Source: Lithospermum erythrorhizon (lineage: Eukaryota; Streptophyta; Magnoliopsida; Boraginales; Boraginaceae). From it: 64,000 nt of DNA. The position numbers and the translations under genes were made by a program. Location: contig JADFUC010000889.1 in the NCBI GenBank assembly GCA_019722365.1, positions 1 through 64,000 on the forward strand. Reading direction: 5' to 3'. How positions within the stretch are numbered: position 1 is the first letter of the stretch; each line of letters starts with the position of its first letter. Below, one piece after another: positions 36,088 through 48,917 of the stretch. The notes beneath the pieces were generated by a model that did no database searches, was not told the DNA's origin, and worked only from the letters and a program-made list of their open reading frames with translations.

Positions 36088-36111
36088 GTTTCAATAAGCT
36101 TGTCCATTTTC

Positions 36112-36563
36112 GTAATACCCAATTCTTCACATTTTCAAGAATTCAAAAACTTTTATTATTTAACTCATTTTGGTAACACCCAATTCCCAAATTTTTATAT
36201 AGGCGACAAAGAAATGAACATAGGAAAAATAAAAGAATAGGGGGTGAATCAAATGATTTTTGAAAATTATATATTAAAATGTTATTTTGAAAAATATATA
36301 TTAAAAAATTGGTAATATCCAATTTTTCACTTTTTCAAGAATTCAACTTTTATTATTTAACTCATTTTGGTAACACCCAATTCCATTTTGGCTGTCAAGG
36401 TATTAATGAATGTATTTATTGTTTTTTCTTTTTATATGTTGATCATTAACGGAACCGGATTTTTATATAGGGGCGACGAATAAATGCACATAGGAAAAAT
36501 AAAAAAATAGGGGGCCAATCAAATAATTTTTGAAAAATGTATATTAAAATCTTATTTTGCAAC
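36112..36563. repeat. Tandem duplication upstream of FATB, likely in the 5' UTR intron
   Basis: Copy A (36112-36311) and copy B (36312-36563) share gtaatancc, tttcaagaattcaa, tattatttaactcattttgg, taacacccaattcc, tttttatatagg, cacataggaaaaataaa and aatagggg. Copy B has about 60 bp more in the middle. Downstream, aggggggcgattgcctcc to gcaccactatg (36590-36635) resembles the end of a dispersed plant TIR element. Confidence 0.8.
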
Positions 36564-37594
36564 AGTAAATATTTAATTTTTTAGAAAATTAGGGGGGCGA
36601 TTGCCTCCTATGCCTTGCCTAGTTGCACCACTATGTTGGATTGAATTGATGAAATGTATGTGGGTAAATGTGGTAATATCCTTTTGAGCAATGTGAATGT
36701 GGGAAAGAATAGGTGCCCAGATCTGAAAGGAATGCTCTATTTGCAATTTTGGATGCATGGTTTTTTTTTTCAATTTATTTGTGGTTGTTATTTGCCATTT
36801 GTTAATGGGGATTTATTGACTTTAAGGAATTTGTTGTCCGAGTTTACTGTAATTTTGGTTTTGAATTTTGATTTTTTGGGATTATAGGTGTGTGTATTTG
36901 GAAAAATGTGGTACTTGGTAGGGATTGTGTATTTATGGTATTGATTATTATGCTCATAGGTGTTTTTCTTGTCTAGAGAGCTAAAAGATTGCATTTTTTG
37001 CAATGTTTTAGTTAGTTGGAAATTGGAATAATAAAGACCCTTTCTTTCTGCCTTTTTTCGCATTAATTTCTTGATGATCGCTCATATGTTGTTATCAATG
37101 TAAGGACGAAAGGAAAAGCTATGATTAGGAATTGATGATGATGGGTGCCTAAGTTCTTGTCATGTAATTTTCAGTTTTTTGAAAGTTTATGTTCATTTTG
37201 CAACTTTAGTTATTTGGTTGTATTTTCCGTCTTGGTCTCTATTTCGGCAGGTGATTAGGTGTATCATTAAATTTATCATATTATCGTGTTAACTTCTCCC
37301 TGGTCCAGGAGGGGTGTTGCTATTTTGTGGTTTAATGACATCTGGTTTGTTAAATTAAGAAAAGGAGAAGGGATTAGTATCTAGAATTGGAAATGATTGC
37401 ACACACTATAGTAAGAGACTTTTAGTAGCTTTTGGTGTAATTATTGTCCGACAGTGCAGAACCCTGCTGACCTTTCAATATATAACTGCCATGTTTGACA
37501 CTTTCAATTTGATGAAACTCCTTTGACTATATTTCAATAAGCTTGGTTGATTTTTTTGATGGTGGTTAAATCATACCTGTTCAAGAAACTCATA

Positions 37595-40500
37595 ATGGTG
37601 GCCTCTTCTGTTGCATCTGCGTTCTCTCCAATTGCTTCGCCGCCCCCTGATTCTGGTGGAAAAACATCTGGAAAACTAGGGGGAACTGTCCCTGTCAGTG
37701 TAGATGTACGTGGTGTTAAGTCTAAGTCTGCATCATCAGGGGGTCTAAAGGTGAAGGCCAGTGCTCAAGCGCCTCCAAAGGTTAATGGAACCAAGGTTGG
37801 TGTAATGGACGGGTTCAAAATTGAGGATGAAGTGACTTATGCTCCTCCTCCTAGAACTTTCATCAACCAGTTGCCCGACTGGAGCATGCTTCTTGCTGCC
37901 ATCACAACTATTTTTTTAGCAGCCGAAAAGCAATGGATGATGCTTGAATCGAAGCCAAAGAGACTTGATGCGCTTACTGATGATCCCTTTGGTATTGGCA
38001 AGATGGTCCAGGATGGTATGATTTTTCGTCAGAATTTTGGCATTAGGTCCTATGAGATAGGAGCTGATCGAACGGCATCTATAGAAACACTCATGAATCA
38101 TCTACAGGTATTGTTTGTTTGTGTTATACATTCAACCTTGTTGATTCAGTGCTTTTAAGAGGGATTAAAACAATTAATGTGATGTAGCATCTCTGTTTCA
38201 TCCATACCCTGAAAAACTCTATTGCAGGAAACAGCTCTTAACCATGTGAAGAGTGTTGGTCTCCTGGGTGATGGCTTTGGTTCAACTCCAGAAATGTGTA
38301 AAAAAAACTTAATATGGGTGGTCACGAAGATGCAGATTTTGGTGGATCGATATCCTACCTGGTAAGTTGCTCATTTCCCTCCCCCCTAATGTTGGAGATA
38401 TCCGATATGAGGTTGTCAATGTCAGAATATTTTGTGCTTCATCAATGTGATACTGTGGCATAGTAAAACAGAAGGTCAATTGTAAAGGTTTTTTGTTTTA
38501 AAATATAAATGTTCTCTGTAAGATCAATCTTTTCTTAAATCTTGTTAGCTCATTGGCATCACAGATGACTGAACAGGTATAAGGCTCAAATCTATCTTCT
38601 TGAAGAAAGTTTTTCATTTCTAAGGCTTTGGTATTTGCCAGTTTCTTCGCTTACTGTTTATAATATTACGATGCATAAAATTATGTTCAAGGCATTGATA
38701 TATGTCTTTCTTTTGCTGATGGAACCTGGCAGTTTAAATTGATAGCTTACATTTTGAAATGGATAATTTATCCTGAGCATGTTATTTGTCCTGCAACCAT
38801 CTCACGAATTCCTCTCCTTAGTCTCTTATGACCCAATTACTTGATTATTTCTGAATTATGATGACAAAGAAAATTGCCCATGCATACCTTAAGAGTATAA
38901 GTCCACATTACTTTTTAGCAAACCAAACCAAGCCTTATCCCACTAAGTGGGGTCGGCTAAAGTTCACATTACTTTAACCCTATAATATTTGTCTTGGAAG
39001 TCAAATGTATGTGATTGAAAATCTAAAGCTTTAAATCTTGTACAGGGGTGAAGTTGTCCAGGTAGACACTTGGGTAGCAGCATCCGGAAAAAATGGTATG
39101 CGTCGGGATTGGCTTTTGCGCAACAGCCAGACTGGGGAAATATTAACAAGAGCCTCAGGGTAGGAATATTATTTTAGTTTTATCATGCACTAAATTTTAT
39201 AAATATAGTTGTTGGTTCTTTTTATTGAACTGTTGAACTGGTGGTTGATAGTGTTCTCTCTATGCCTCTCTTGTAGTTAGTTCACTTTGCCACTCTCATA
39301 GATAGTTGGTAGCATGAGGTGATAGCGAAAAAGAAATAGAACTAATTTTTGTTTTTATTTAATTTTAAATTGTTGATATATATGTTTCAAGATCCCCCCT
39401 CCCCTCTCCACTGATGGTGATAATGTGATACCCAGTAGTACAGCTTAGAAAGATAATGTGATACCCAGTAGTACAGATTAGAAAGATAATGTGATACCCA
39501 GTAGTACAGCTTAGAAAGAAATCTCTTATATTTCTAAGCATTCTGCATATTTTTAATTGTTTCTTCTTTCTTAATTACTACATCTAACTTTTTTTTGGGG
39601 GGCGTTGGTTGGTTGGAAACATTTTAGTGTATCAGTGATGATGAATAAGGAGACGCGGAGACTAGCCAAAATACCAGATGAGGTGAGAACAGAAATAGGA
39701 GGTTATTTTCTGGACACACCTCCTATTGTGGAAGATAGCGACACTAAGTTACCGAAACTCGACAAAGATACAGCAGATATTATTCGTAGTGGTTTAACTG
39801 TAAGTAAAAATCTCTTGTTAGTGGTGTATTGAATTATCTCTACCATTATTATGTTGCCTAAATCTCATTAACCTAAATTGTGATTTGTTCTGGGGGTTGC
39901 TGCAGCCAAGGTGGAGCGATCTAGATGTTAACCAGCATGTTAATAATGTAAAGTACATCAATTGGATTCTGGAGGTAAATCTTTTTCATGCATGTTGGCA
40001 AACTTACATAACTTTCTAGTTTCCTAGAGAATAAGCATGAAACCTGGACCCTGGTCTGATAACTGATAAGTAATAAGAACAAAACAAGGGTTAGATGATT
40101 TTTTTTGTAGGCATAAATCTGGGACTGCCTTTACTAAATAATACTCTCTTTAGCACTGTATATTTCTCCGCCCGGTCTTAAGGCAGGCCCTCCTGTAATC
40201 CTGTATGACCTTTTGAGTTGATTGATTGAGATTGTTGGAAATTATGAAGACCACGGACCATCTGAGGCATCATTCACTGCACAGAGCACACATTCTGCCA
40301 AGGTCGAAGATACAAATATTTGTAAAAGGGGTTTATTGACAACAAATCTTAGATCATTTTGCTGGAGTTGAATACTTGAATCTCACTATTATCTCTGTTT
40401 CTGGGAAATATATTCTACTTTCTTGGATCCTTTCATCCAATGTATTTTTTTTAGATAAAATAAGATGAGATTTTTGTCGAGGAAACAAGATGAAGTTTTT

Positions 40501-40887
40501 ACTTAAAAGTTATTGTTGAACTCAACCAATTGCCTTTTCCCCTATAAACTAATGGCAGAGTACTAGTGTAGTAGTGTACCTGGTTCTAATTGCAAAATCA
40601 TTTTCATTTTATTCTAGAGTGCCCCATCTCCCATACTGGAGACCCACGAGCTTGCTAGCATGACGTTGGAGTATAGGAGGGAGTGCCGGATTGACAGTGT
40701 GGTGGAATCACTTACTTCTGTCACCGGCAATGCTGCTGATGATTTGGCCAGTTCTGGCTACATTGAATGCCAGCATTTGGTTCGACTCGAGAGTGGTGCT
40801 GAAATTGTTAAAGGCAGGACTGAATGGAGGCCGAAAAATGCTAATCGATCTGGAGCTACGACACAGCTTCCAGCAGAAATTCTGTAG
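37595..40887 (+). CDS. FATB: FATB, plastid acyl-ACP thioesterase B
   Basis: Hydrolyses acyl-ACP (mainly saturated, palmitoyl) in the plastid stroma, releasing free fatty acids for export. Exons: 37595-38107, 38228-38361, 39046-39159, 39628-39799, 39906-39974, 40618-40887; all introns are GT..AG, and the joined frame codes 423 residues, the normal FATB length. Residues 1-60 form a Ser/Lys-rich transit peptide (KSKSASSGGLKVKA). PPPRTFINQLPDWSMLLAAI at about 85-103 holds the hydrophobic anchor. Two hot-dog domains follow. The catalytic set of the family is present: Asp318, Asn320, His322 in DLDVNQHVNN, and Glu356, Cys357 in YRREC. After Cys357 this copy has RID where FATBs usually have GRD. The start at 37595 (ataATGgtggcc) matches the usual MVA start; the upstream in-frame ATG at 37547 lies in UTR. 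The gene appears intact. Confidence 0.96.
38918..38960. repeat. Dispersed-repeat motif in FATB intron 2
   Basis: The sequence aaccaagccttatcccacta followed by agtggggtcggcta is a motif I know as widely scattered in plant genomes, apparently part of a transposable element. Only this short piece is recognisable here, in the 684-bp second intron. Confidence 0.4.
39419..39517. repeat. 33-bp tandem triplication in FATB intron 3
   Basis: Three head-to-tail copies of gataatgtgatacccagtag followed by tacagcttagaaa lie at 39419-39451, 39452-39484 and 39485-39517. Only the middle copy differs, by one base (cagatta for cagctta). The near identity implies a recent expansion. Confidence 0.95.
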
Positions 40888-43800
40888 CTCGGCGACTCTC
40901 GACAACTGTCTTCTTGATGGCCGGGGGTTAAAGCCTGTATTGTTTGTGGTAAAATGCATATAATCCATCTAGTATTGTTTACTTCATTTATTTCTTCTGT
41001 TTCCCTTATAAATAGGAAAAATATACCGTGCTGTTGTAAATTTGCCCCTGTTGGTGCAATTCCTATCAAGAAGACTATATCAGTGCAAATTTTGGTTTCC
41101 ACTGTTTTATTTATTACTCGTAAGGTGTTACGTGCATTGCACGTGGTAAAAGGTTTTATGAACTATTATTGTTAAATATTTTACTTTTTCTTCATGAATG
41201 CTATTTATAGAATTAATATGATTCAAATCGATAAAAATTTGATTTTATATTCAAGTATTTTCAGACAATGAAGGACAACAAAATATTATATTTACATGTT
41301 AGCAAATTAGTATTGAGTTCTTTCATTGTTAGAAAATATTTTGTAAGTTTTTGCAATGTAATTAAAAAACTATTTATGGTAAAAATTTCAGCTTGAAAAC
41401 CAAAAACGCCAATCAGAAGAAATTGTAGGAAGTGGTTTGTAGAATTATTTCATTACATAGTTAATAACGTATTCATGATCAAAGTTATTAAAATAAATTG
41501 GACGGAGTATATATTTGTAAACATACTACCCATACGCAAACTCTTTTTACATCAGGATTTTAGTTGGGAATTAGGATTGGATCGATAGTTTCAAGGGTCG
41601 GGTTGAGTTTCTGGTTTTATAAATATATATAAGGTCGGGTATTGAGTATAGTCAAACTCCTTTGACCACATCCATTGACATTCCTAGTGAGCAGTAAATA
41701 TAAATGCAGTGAGTTAATCCAAACCGATCAAAATGGGAAATGACTTTCCCTCAATTTTTTGAAAGTTTTCCATTTTATCATACTAGTAAAAAGGCGTGTA
41801 TTAGTATTTTTTTTATTAATAAAACTAGTTTATTTGTTATAATTATATACAGTAAAATAATATTAGTTGAGAAATAAAGTTATATAATACATAAACTTTT
41901 ACTTAGGCAATTATAAAAAAGAACACCATTTTCATTAAAATTAGAGTATCGACATGGAGGAGTAACTTTATTAAATCATTGTTGTAGTGAGCAAACTCTA
42001 ATGAATAAAATTGATAGTTTTGTTTTTACTTTAGATGTCATAGTCTTTTAATTTGGATATATGGTTTACGCTCTTGGTGTGTAAAGATTTGAAATGTCGA
42101 TCCTCATTTTTCTCAATGTATGTTCTCTTGTTACAAAGTATTTCACAATATTAAATACATGGATGATAAAACAAAATAAACAATACTAACTAATAGGATA
42201 TGAGCGAAAGAAAATTCAATAATGTAAGAATTATAATACATTTTTACATAATCTACTACATTATTTTTAAAACATAAAAAGTTGATTTCGTTCTTACATA
42301 AATTTTATAATACTTGCCATATCAACTTTTATATATACAGATAATATTATTTAAGCTATTCTTGATTGAAATTAATAAAAAAAAATACCTAATAAGAGTT
42401 GTATAGCAGAACCTATTAATAGTTTAGAAAAGTATATAAGATAGAAATATATATAAAATATAATTAAATTATTACAATAATATGACAACTTTTTAAAAGA
42501 ACATAAATTCTAATAAACAGACTAAAATCAATGTACACACCAAGTCAAGTTACAACTCATACCTTTTATTTAGTACTCCGTATAAAATATGATGAAAATT
42601 ATATCAAAATGAATTAAAGTGAATATATGGCATCATTTAATTTATATAGGATGTAAAAAATTTATATTCATTATATTACCAATTTTATATTATTATATTA
42701 ATGAATAAAAGTAACATGTCATCAATTTTTTTATGCAAAATGATTGTACATATTAACCCTAACAGAAACAACTATCAGATGATTAAGACAAAACATACAT
42801 GTACAGATCTTTATTGACATATGTAATTTCCAAATTTTATCCATTACTAGTTTGCCTAGTGTATAGATCAATTAGGTCATTGAGTTTTTAATATAACCAG
42901 ATTAGGTTCTTGGATCAATTTTGGTATACTCGACTACGGTACCTACTACGACATACTTAATATTTTGTTATATTTCATATTAAAAAATATGTATAAAATT
43001 GTTCCATTTTCAAAAATTAAAATATATTAGTTACGAAAATACTTTATTTATTCATGAATTTAATAAAAGTGAATTAACTTCAATTAGATAAAAGTTGATA
43101 TGTATATATTTAAGGGTATAATATTCAATAAGATATTTGAGTTTATGCTAAAGGACCCAATTGATAGAAAATAAAATTTTAGAATATAGTTTCCAAATAA
43201 TTATAATGGATCAATGATTTATCTTTGGCACTTTATTTATTAGTTTATTATAACTTTTTAATTATTTAATAAAAATAATGTTAAAAAAATTAAAAATTAA
43301 ATTCAATCATATAATTTAAATATATTAAATTAACTAATAAAATCAATTTACCATCTAAATTTTAGATTGAAAATAAAAAATGTCTAATAAAATCAAATTG
43401 GAGGAACACGTACGTATATGATCTTGATGATAATTTCAGCGAATTAAAAAAAATTCAAAAATTAACAATAACAATAAAATATTCCCTTCATCCCTAAAAT
43501 ATTATCCAATTTTAAATTTTGATAGTTACTTTTTGAATTATAAACTTAAATCATTTTTTAATATGTTGTATAAGGTTTGTAAAAGTAAATATTTAAAATC
43601 TTCTATCTTAGAATAATTAACATGACAATTTTGTATGCACATTTATTAATAAAAAGTAAAACAAAGTAATATTTTTAATAATAAAAGCATCACCGTTTAG
43701 ACAATATGAATTGAAGACGATTTAGCAATTGTATCTTGACATTTATAGTATCAATGAATAACTCAAGATCATTTTAACTATTTTATGTTGTGGACGTCTT

Positions 43801-44400
43801 GAAACTGTTGATGCGTTCATCGACCTATGCAGAGAAGTTTCTTTGTAAGGTTAGATTTATTATTATCTTAAGTTGCAAAAGATCGAGAAATGCATTATGT
43901 ATAACTTTTGAATATGATTTAAAATTAAGATGCAGGAAAACTAAAATCGATTATTGGCAGATTCTATGTTTTTCATTTTCATTTATTTGATAAATTTAAG
44001 TTGTCCTCAATTAAGTTCCAAAATAAATTTTTTAATAAGGATATTATTACCAAAATAAACATATTTAAAAAAATTGGTTTATATCACTTAATTTTCTTCT
44101 AAAAGGTCAACTGAAAATTAAGTAGCATAATGCATGCATGGTCGAATTAGTTGAGAAAATAAGCGTGTGTACTTTTATTATTGGTAGTATCGAATATTCA
44201 AATACATTATGTTGGTAATTTTAATTGCGTATCGAGGTTTAGCCTATTAGTTTGATGATTAAAATTAAAATTAAAGGGCATGCTCGGCACTTGCGTCTTG
44301 AAAATGTATGGTATTAAACAAAAATAGGAGTCCCTCTGATGAGATGGTTTACATGTAATATAACGGCCGGGCAATTTGTATAATGAGCAGGTGCAAATTC
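40888..44400. other. FATB 3' flank and AT-rich intergenic DNA
   Basis: The first 200 bases should contain the FATB 3' UTR. No gene is recognised in the rest. Orphan Stowaway-like ends occur at 41499-41510 (attggacggagtat) and 43482-43500 (attcccttcatccctaaaat), and a tactccgta word at 42574. The palindrome-like acgtgcattgcacgt is at 41130-41144. Confidence 0.5.
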
Positions 44401-44599
44401 TAAGACAATGAATTAACTAAAGTATGAAAATAAAGGGGCACTGGGAGATTTTAACGTGGTATCCCCCAAAACAAGCGTTGTTTGGGTAATCACAGCACAA
44501 CAAGCGTTTGTTTGAACAATCAGGAGCAAAAGTCGCCGAGCGATTTCTTGTGGGAGGGGCATGGCCCACAAACTTGAGGCTAACTTGGCTGCCGGTTGG

Positions 44600-45059
44600 C
44601 TTGTAGATCATTTGCACTGCCTTGAATAAATTATTTAATATATACTATTCCAAGAATAGAATTACCAGGCACACTATTCTCAGATGAGCAAACTATGTTC
44701 TCAGAAGTATTGAATAAGTTAGACTATAACAACAGACTTTTGTAGATGACTTCTATTCAAAAGAATAGAAAAAATGGACGAATACAATTCAGCCCACACT
44801 ATTCAGAAGAATAGAATAACAAGACATAAGCTATTCATGAACCCTAACTCTCTATTCAGTAACCTACACAATCAGATTTTAGGGTTGAGGATTCAAATGG
44901 AGTGTGTAGAGTATTTATAAACCAAATACTTGATCATCAAGTCATCCAAACTTGTCTAACAAGTTTTCTTGGTCACCAAGTAATCTTGGTATTCTTGGCC
45001 TCCAAGTAACCTTGACTTCTTGCTCAACAAGTAACCTTGATTCAAGGCATAATCCAACA
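44600..45059 (-). repeat. 3' LTR of an internally deleted Copia element
   Basis: On the minus strand it starts TGTTGGATTATGCC at 45059, directly after a purine tract caaggtggagatt (45072-45060). A TATA-like tttataaatactc lies near 44918. Repeated caagtaac / caaggttac words fill the first 110 bp. The far end near 44600 is not fixed, and similar-looking non-coding DNA continues to about 44417. Confidence 0.65.
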
Positions 45060-46500
45060 AATCTCCACCTTGACTTGAATCCACCACAAATGTCAGAAAA
45101 TCAAAACCTCCCAAAAACGCACCAGATGTACCCGAGGTACCTGACGTGCCTAGATAGTGAAACAGATGTACGCGAAAGTACTCAGATGTGACGGATGTGT
45201 CCAAATGACACCCAGAAGAAATAAGTAATGCTTGCTTACTCCGCTTTCTGTCACGAACAATTGCAGAACAAATCAGTTGGCGAGTCCAAGCTTACCGTTG
45301 GACCACCCCCTGTGAGAAACCTCTCCCACTGATGTATTCATTTCTTGCTTGGCATTGACCATGTTTGAGAACCGAGAAACTGTGAGAACTAGTGTATACG
45401 AAGTATGCCCGACTTTCTATCCGCTAGCATGAGAAATGCAAGTCATGCTTTCTAACTTGAGGCGTTGTCTTGGTGAGTCCATTCCTTTGATCATGGACCA
45501 CGAAGTGATGAAATGCGCCTACGATAACTGATTATGCAATTGACAGTCACCAAATGCAGCGTCGGATGACACGCAGGGAGCGAGTTCTCTGACCAAAAAA
45601 GCGCCCAGGCTAACTCTTAACCCCGCGTGTACCTCTCATGGGTACCCAGGGCGGTAGTGCTTTGGGATATCGCCAGCTATCTGTGATGTTCAACTAAAAC
45701 TCTCAAAGCCATTGGAGTATTTGTGACTGAAAGTGATCGGGAAGTGCCCCTCTCCAACTCACTCACCGGCTCGAGAATTGATGCTGTTTTCCAACTTGCA
45801 ACAATCGACCCGAGCGTTGTACCTTGTAAAACATACAAAGTTCCCACGTTCACACCTTTCATAATCTCCATTCGAACCCACATAGATTATTCGACCCTCC
45901 ACGCGGCTTCTCTAAGAAAGCTGAACCTCTTAGCATGCAACGAGACTCGAGAGATAACAAATTAAGTAGTCGTATGAGGCCGCAGCGTCTAGCACTTGTT
46001 CAATGTGCAAAATCTACCATCATGTATCCTAATCCTAACCGAGCCAATCCCAACCGTTCTGCAGAATGAACCATTTGTCATTGAAACAATGCCACCATCC
46101 AACTGCTTATACGTTGAGAACCACTCCCTTCTAGGATACATATGATAGAACACTCCGGAATCCAGAACCTCTGGCGTGATTGGAAATATATGAGCATCGG
46201 CAACTAGGCCATGTCCACTTCGAGGAATCATGCCACGTAGCTTGATAATGATACCACCACTTGAGACCTTTTGCATTGCACATGTCTCCTAAGGACATAC
46301 CCGAGACTCGAAACTCATACAATAGTAGCACATATGTCAGTCACGCTTAGGACCCGTAAATGAGGCCTGCTTTGAATAACTTAACTTCTCCGATATATAA
46401 ACCATCGTCGTGTTAGCAAGCCCAGTGCATCGTGAGCCGCCCGAACTAAAACTATGGCAATTTTTTCTACTATGGAGGGAGCAAGGAAACTAATCTCATC
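45060..46500 (-). mobile_element. Deleted Copia element: protease and gag-pre-integrase remnants only
   Basis: The minus-strand frame 46276-45989 carries a protease-like block: VLDSGVFYHMYPRREWFSTY followed by VGIGSVRIRIHDG, matching the usual VLDSGAS-HM-P-R-WF pattern. Next, 45883-45677 reads KGVNVGTLYVLQGTT, the gag-pre-integrase start. Then, instead of integrase, RT and RNase H, only about 600 bp separate it from the purine tract and LTR. The element has lost most of pol. The protease keeps its D-S-G triad, but the frames are broken. Confidence 0.75.
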
Positions 46501-48110
46501 CGGAGTCATAGAATTTATAAATATTTCTCCCAATAAACTCCTCTAAATTTCATCTTTCATGAAAATCAATGCTTAACTTAAAATGAAAATGAAAACATAG
46601 AATCCTCTGACTACATTACTAGTTTAAGAATAATTTATAGTTAAAGTTTCATCTCGATATACAAAAATGTCAAATAAAAAAAATGGAGTAGTTAATTCCT
46701 ATTAGAACTCCTAAATTTTAAATTTTTAGATAAAAGGGTAATTTTGTAATTAATAATGTGAAAAGGGAAGAAATACAACCCTTATTCACATTTTTATATA
46801 TATTAGAGATTAGAGATATTGATATTGATTGATTGATATATATATATAATTTGTAAATTATATATATATAATTTGTAAATTCGACATAATATAGTTGTTG
46901 TCTCCTAATATTTAAATGTATTTGGTTCCTAATCAATGTAAGTTAAATATCTGCCATTATAAAATCACACACTACTTGTTTTTATAGTACAGAACCTTCA
47001 CATGGGGATGGTTTCGCACATTTAAACCACTACTACACAAACTTTACAACGAAGTGACAATAAAATGCTAATCATGCAAGTCTCTTTCTAATATAATCAA
47101 GATTCAGAAGAAAATTTATATATTTCCACTATCGTCTATCGAGATTTATTTATGGATAATGAATATTCAGATTGTTTCAGAATTATTTAGAGCAATGTAA
47201 TTGAAAAATAATTCTTCTCAACCGTCAATTGTAATATGACAACGATGAATATTTTTGTGTTGGAAGAGATATGGATTCATTTGTCAAATATATGCATGCT
47301 TATATTCTAATGATCTTGGATACTTGCTCCTTCATATAAAATGCAATATGATGTACCTTCATGAAGATGATGTATATAGTGATGCTTTGATCACTAAAAT
47401 GAATTGTTTACATTTCAATAATATACTTTAACTTGTCGATGATTAAATAAGCTGGTAACGTCAACTTCGAGGCTTTTTACAAAGTCTTGGAGTTAAGAAT
47501 AACTTGTGGAGATATAAAATATATATTTTACATTCTTTGTAGCACTTACTCTAACTATCTAATTTTCGTATTCATAATTTGTAATACAATATGAAAAATG
47601 ATCTTTATGTAATAAATGCTTCTTTTTCTTATCGCTAATTTAAAAAAAATATATATATACTTAACTTATTTCTTGAGCTTTATGCTTAAAGAGGTAACCC
47701 ATTGTCCATTATGAGAATTTAAATTAGTTAATTAATAAAAAGGGTTAACATAAATAAACATCAAAAAATATTGCTTAAAATTCTTCATCGATCATCCTAA
47801 TTCTTAACTATTCAATCATTAATGTCACAAAATCGTCCAAATTCAATTATTTCGTCCATTTTCATTTGATATATTTTGAGATCGTTTTATTTTAGTAGTG
47901 GAATGATAATGTTTTGTGGAGGCCACCACTCTTCCTTTTGCAAAAATCATCATTCTCAATTCCTCTTGGATTCACCTCATCTTATTTGAGTAGTCATCAT
48001 GAAAAGTTATATTTGCTCATAAAGTGATTCTATTCATGCCTTGACATTGTTGCTCAAATGCTCAAAACAATCATGAAATTGCTTCCAAAATAAGTGATTA
48101 TTAAATTTTA
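46501..48110. other. AT-rich intergenic DNA, no gene seen
   Basis: Open frames are short and low-complexity. A short duplication, tatatatatataatttgtaaa, occurs twice at about 46839-46881. No RNA gene or coding region is recognised. Confidence 0.5.
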
Positions 48111-48288
48111 CTCTCTTCATCTCTTTATCTAAGACTCATTTTTCTAAAATGACAATCTCTTTTTAAGGTTTTATTTTACCAAATTAGGTAAGAAAAAGTT
48201 AAGAAAAAATTATATTTGTGAGATAAATTCAAAATTTTCTTAAACTTTGTGCAAAATAAATGATCCTTAAAAAAATAGATGGAGAAAG
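48111..48288. mobile_element. Stowaway-type MITE 1
   Basis: It starts ctctcttcatctctttatct and ends ttaaaaaaatagatggagaaag, giving imperfect inverted repeats of about 25 bp. It is flanked by TA on both sides (48109-48110, 48289-48290) and is 178 bp long. All of this fits Stowaway (Tc1/mariner-derived) MITEs. Confidence 0.75.
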
Positions 48289-48412
48289 TATAAATCTTGT
48301 CTCTCGATATTGAACCAGAAAATAAGATTGAAGGGATTAGTTCATAGAATTTATAAAATATTTATTAGTTTAACAAAATTAATAAAATTTGAGCAGATGT
48401 ATTACTTTTATA

Positions 48413-48583
48413 CTCCTTCCAATCCACTTTAATTGTCGTTTGACTTTTTTGAAGTAATTATGAAAGTATTTTAAAAGATCAATCCAATTATATAAATTTT
48501 ATATTTTTGAAGCTGGAAAATTAATAATTGATGGTCAAAGTTCAACTTCAAAAGTCGAGCGGCGATTAAAGATAGTTGGAAGC
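48413..48583. mobile_element. Stowaway-type MITE 2
   Basis: It starts ctccttccaatccactttaa, with tgtcgtttgactttttt next, and ends with the complement of these (aaaagtcgagcggcgatt, then aaagatagttggaag). TA lies at both flanks (48411-48412, 48584-48585), and the length is 171 bp. The terminal repeats span about 40 bp. Confidence 0.75.
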
Positions 48584-48710
48584 TATAAGCGCTACATCAG
48601 CTTTCAAGTACAATAATTTGTTAAACTAATATGACACATAAGGGCATGAACTGGTCGCGCGATCTTGGTTATGACCAGGAGACAAGATTTACTCTTTCTG
48701 CCAATCCGTT

Positions 48711-48917
48711 CCCAGGGCCAGATTTATTTTGTATAAAGATTAGAGCCTATATTAAAAATAATTAAAAATTAAAGATTTATCTCGATATGTGAGAAAATCA
48801 ATTAAAATATATTAGAGGAAATATTAATTATAAAAAAACTTAAGGGTAATTATCATAAGTTTTTTCAAACTCAAGGGAGTTAATGCCTCCCTAAAACAAA
48901 GGTGCCTCCGCCACTAC
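48711..48917. mobile_element. Small TIR element with ccgccact end
   Basis: The left end is cccagggccagatttatttt; the right end is gttaatgcctccct to ggtgcctccgccactac. The right terminus matches a plant element type ending in tggctccgccactg. The left end is decayed. The 7-mer tccgttc occurs at 48705-48711 and again at 48929-48935, but its second copy sits 11 bp beyond the expected end. Confidence 0.4.

Noticed and set aside
37547..37594. Upstream in-frame ATG of FATB
   Set aside because: It adds 16 residues before the conserved MVA start and probably lies in the 5' UTR or its intron.
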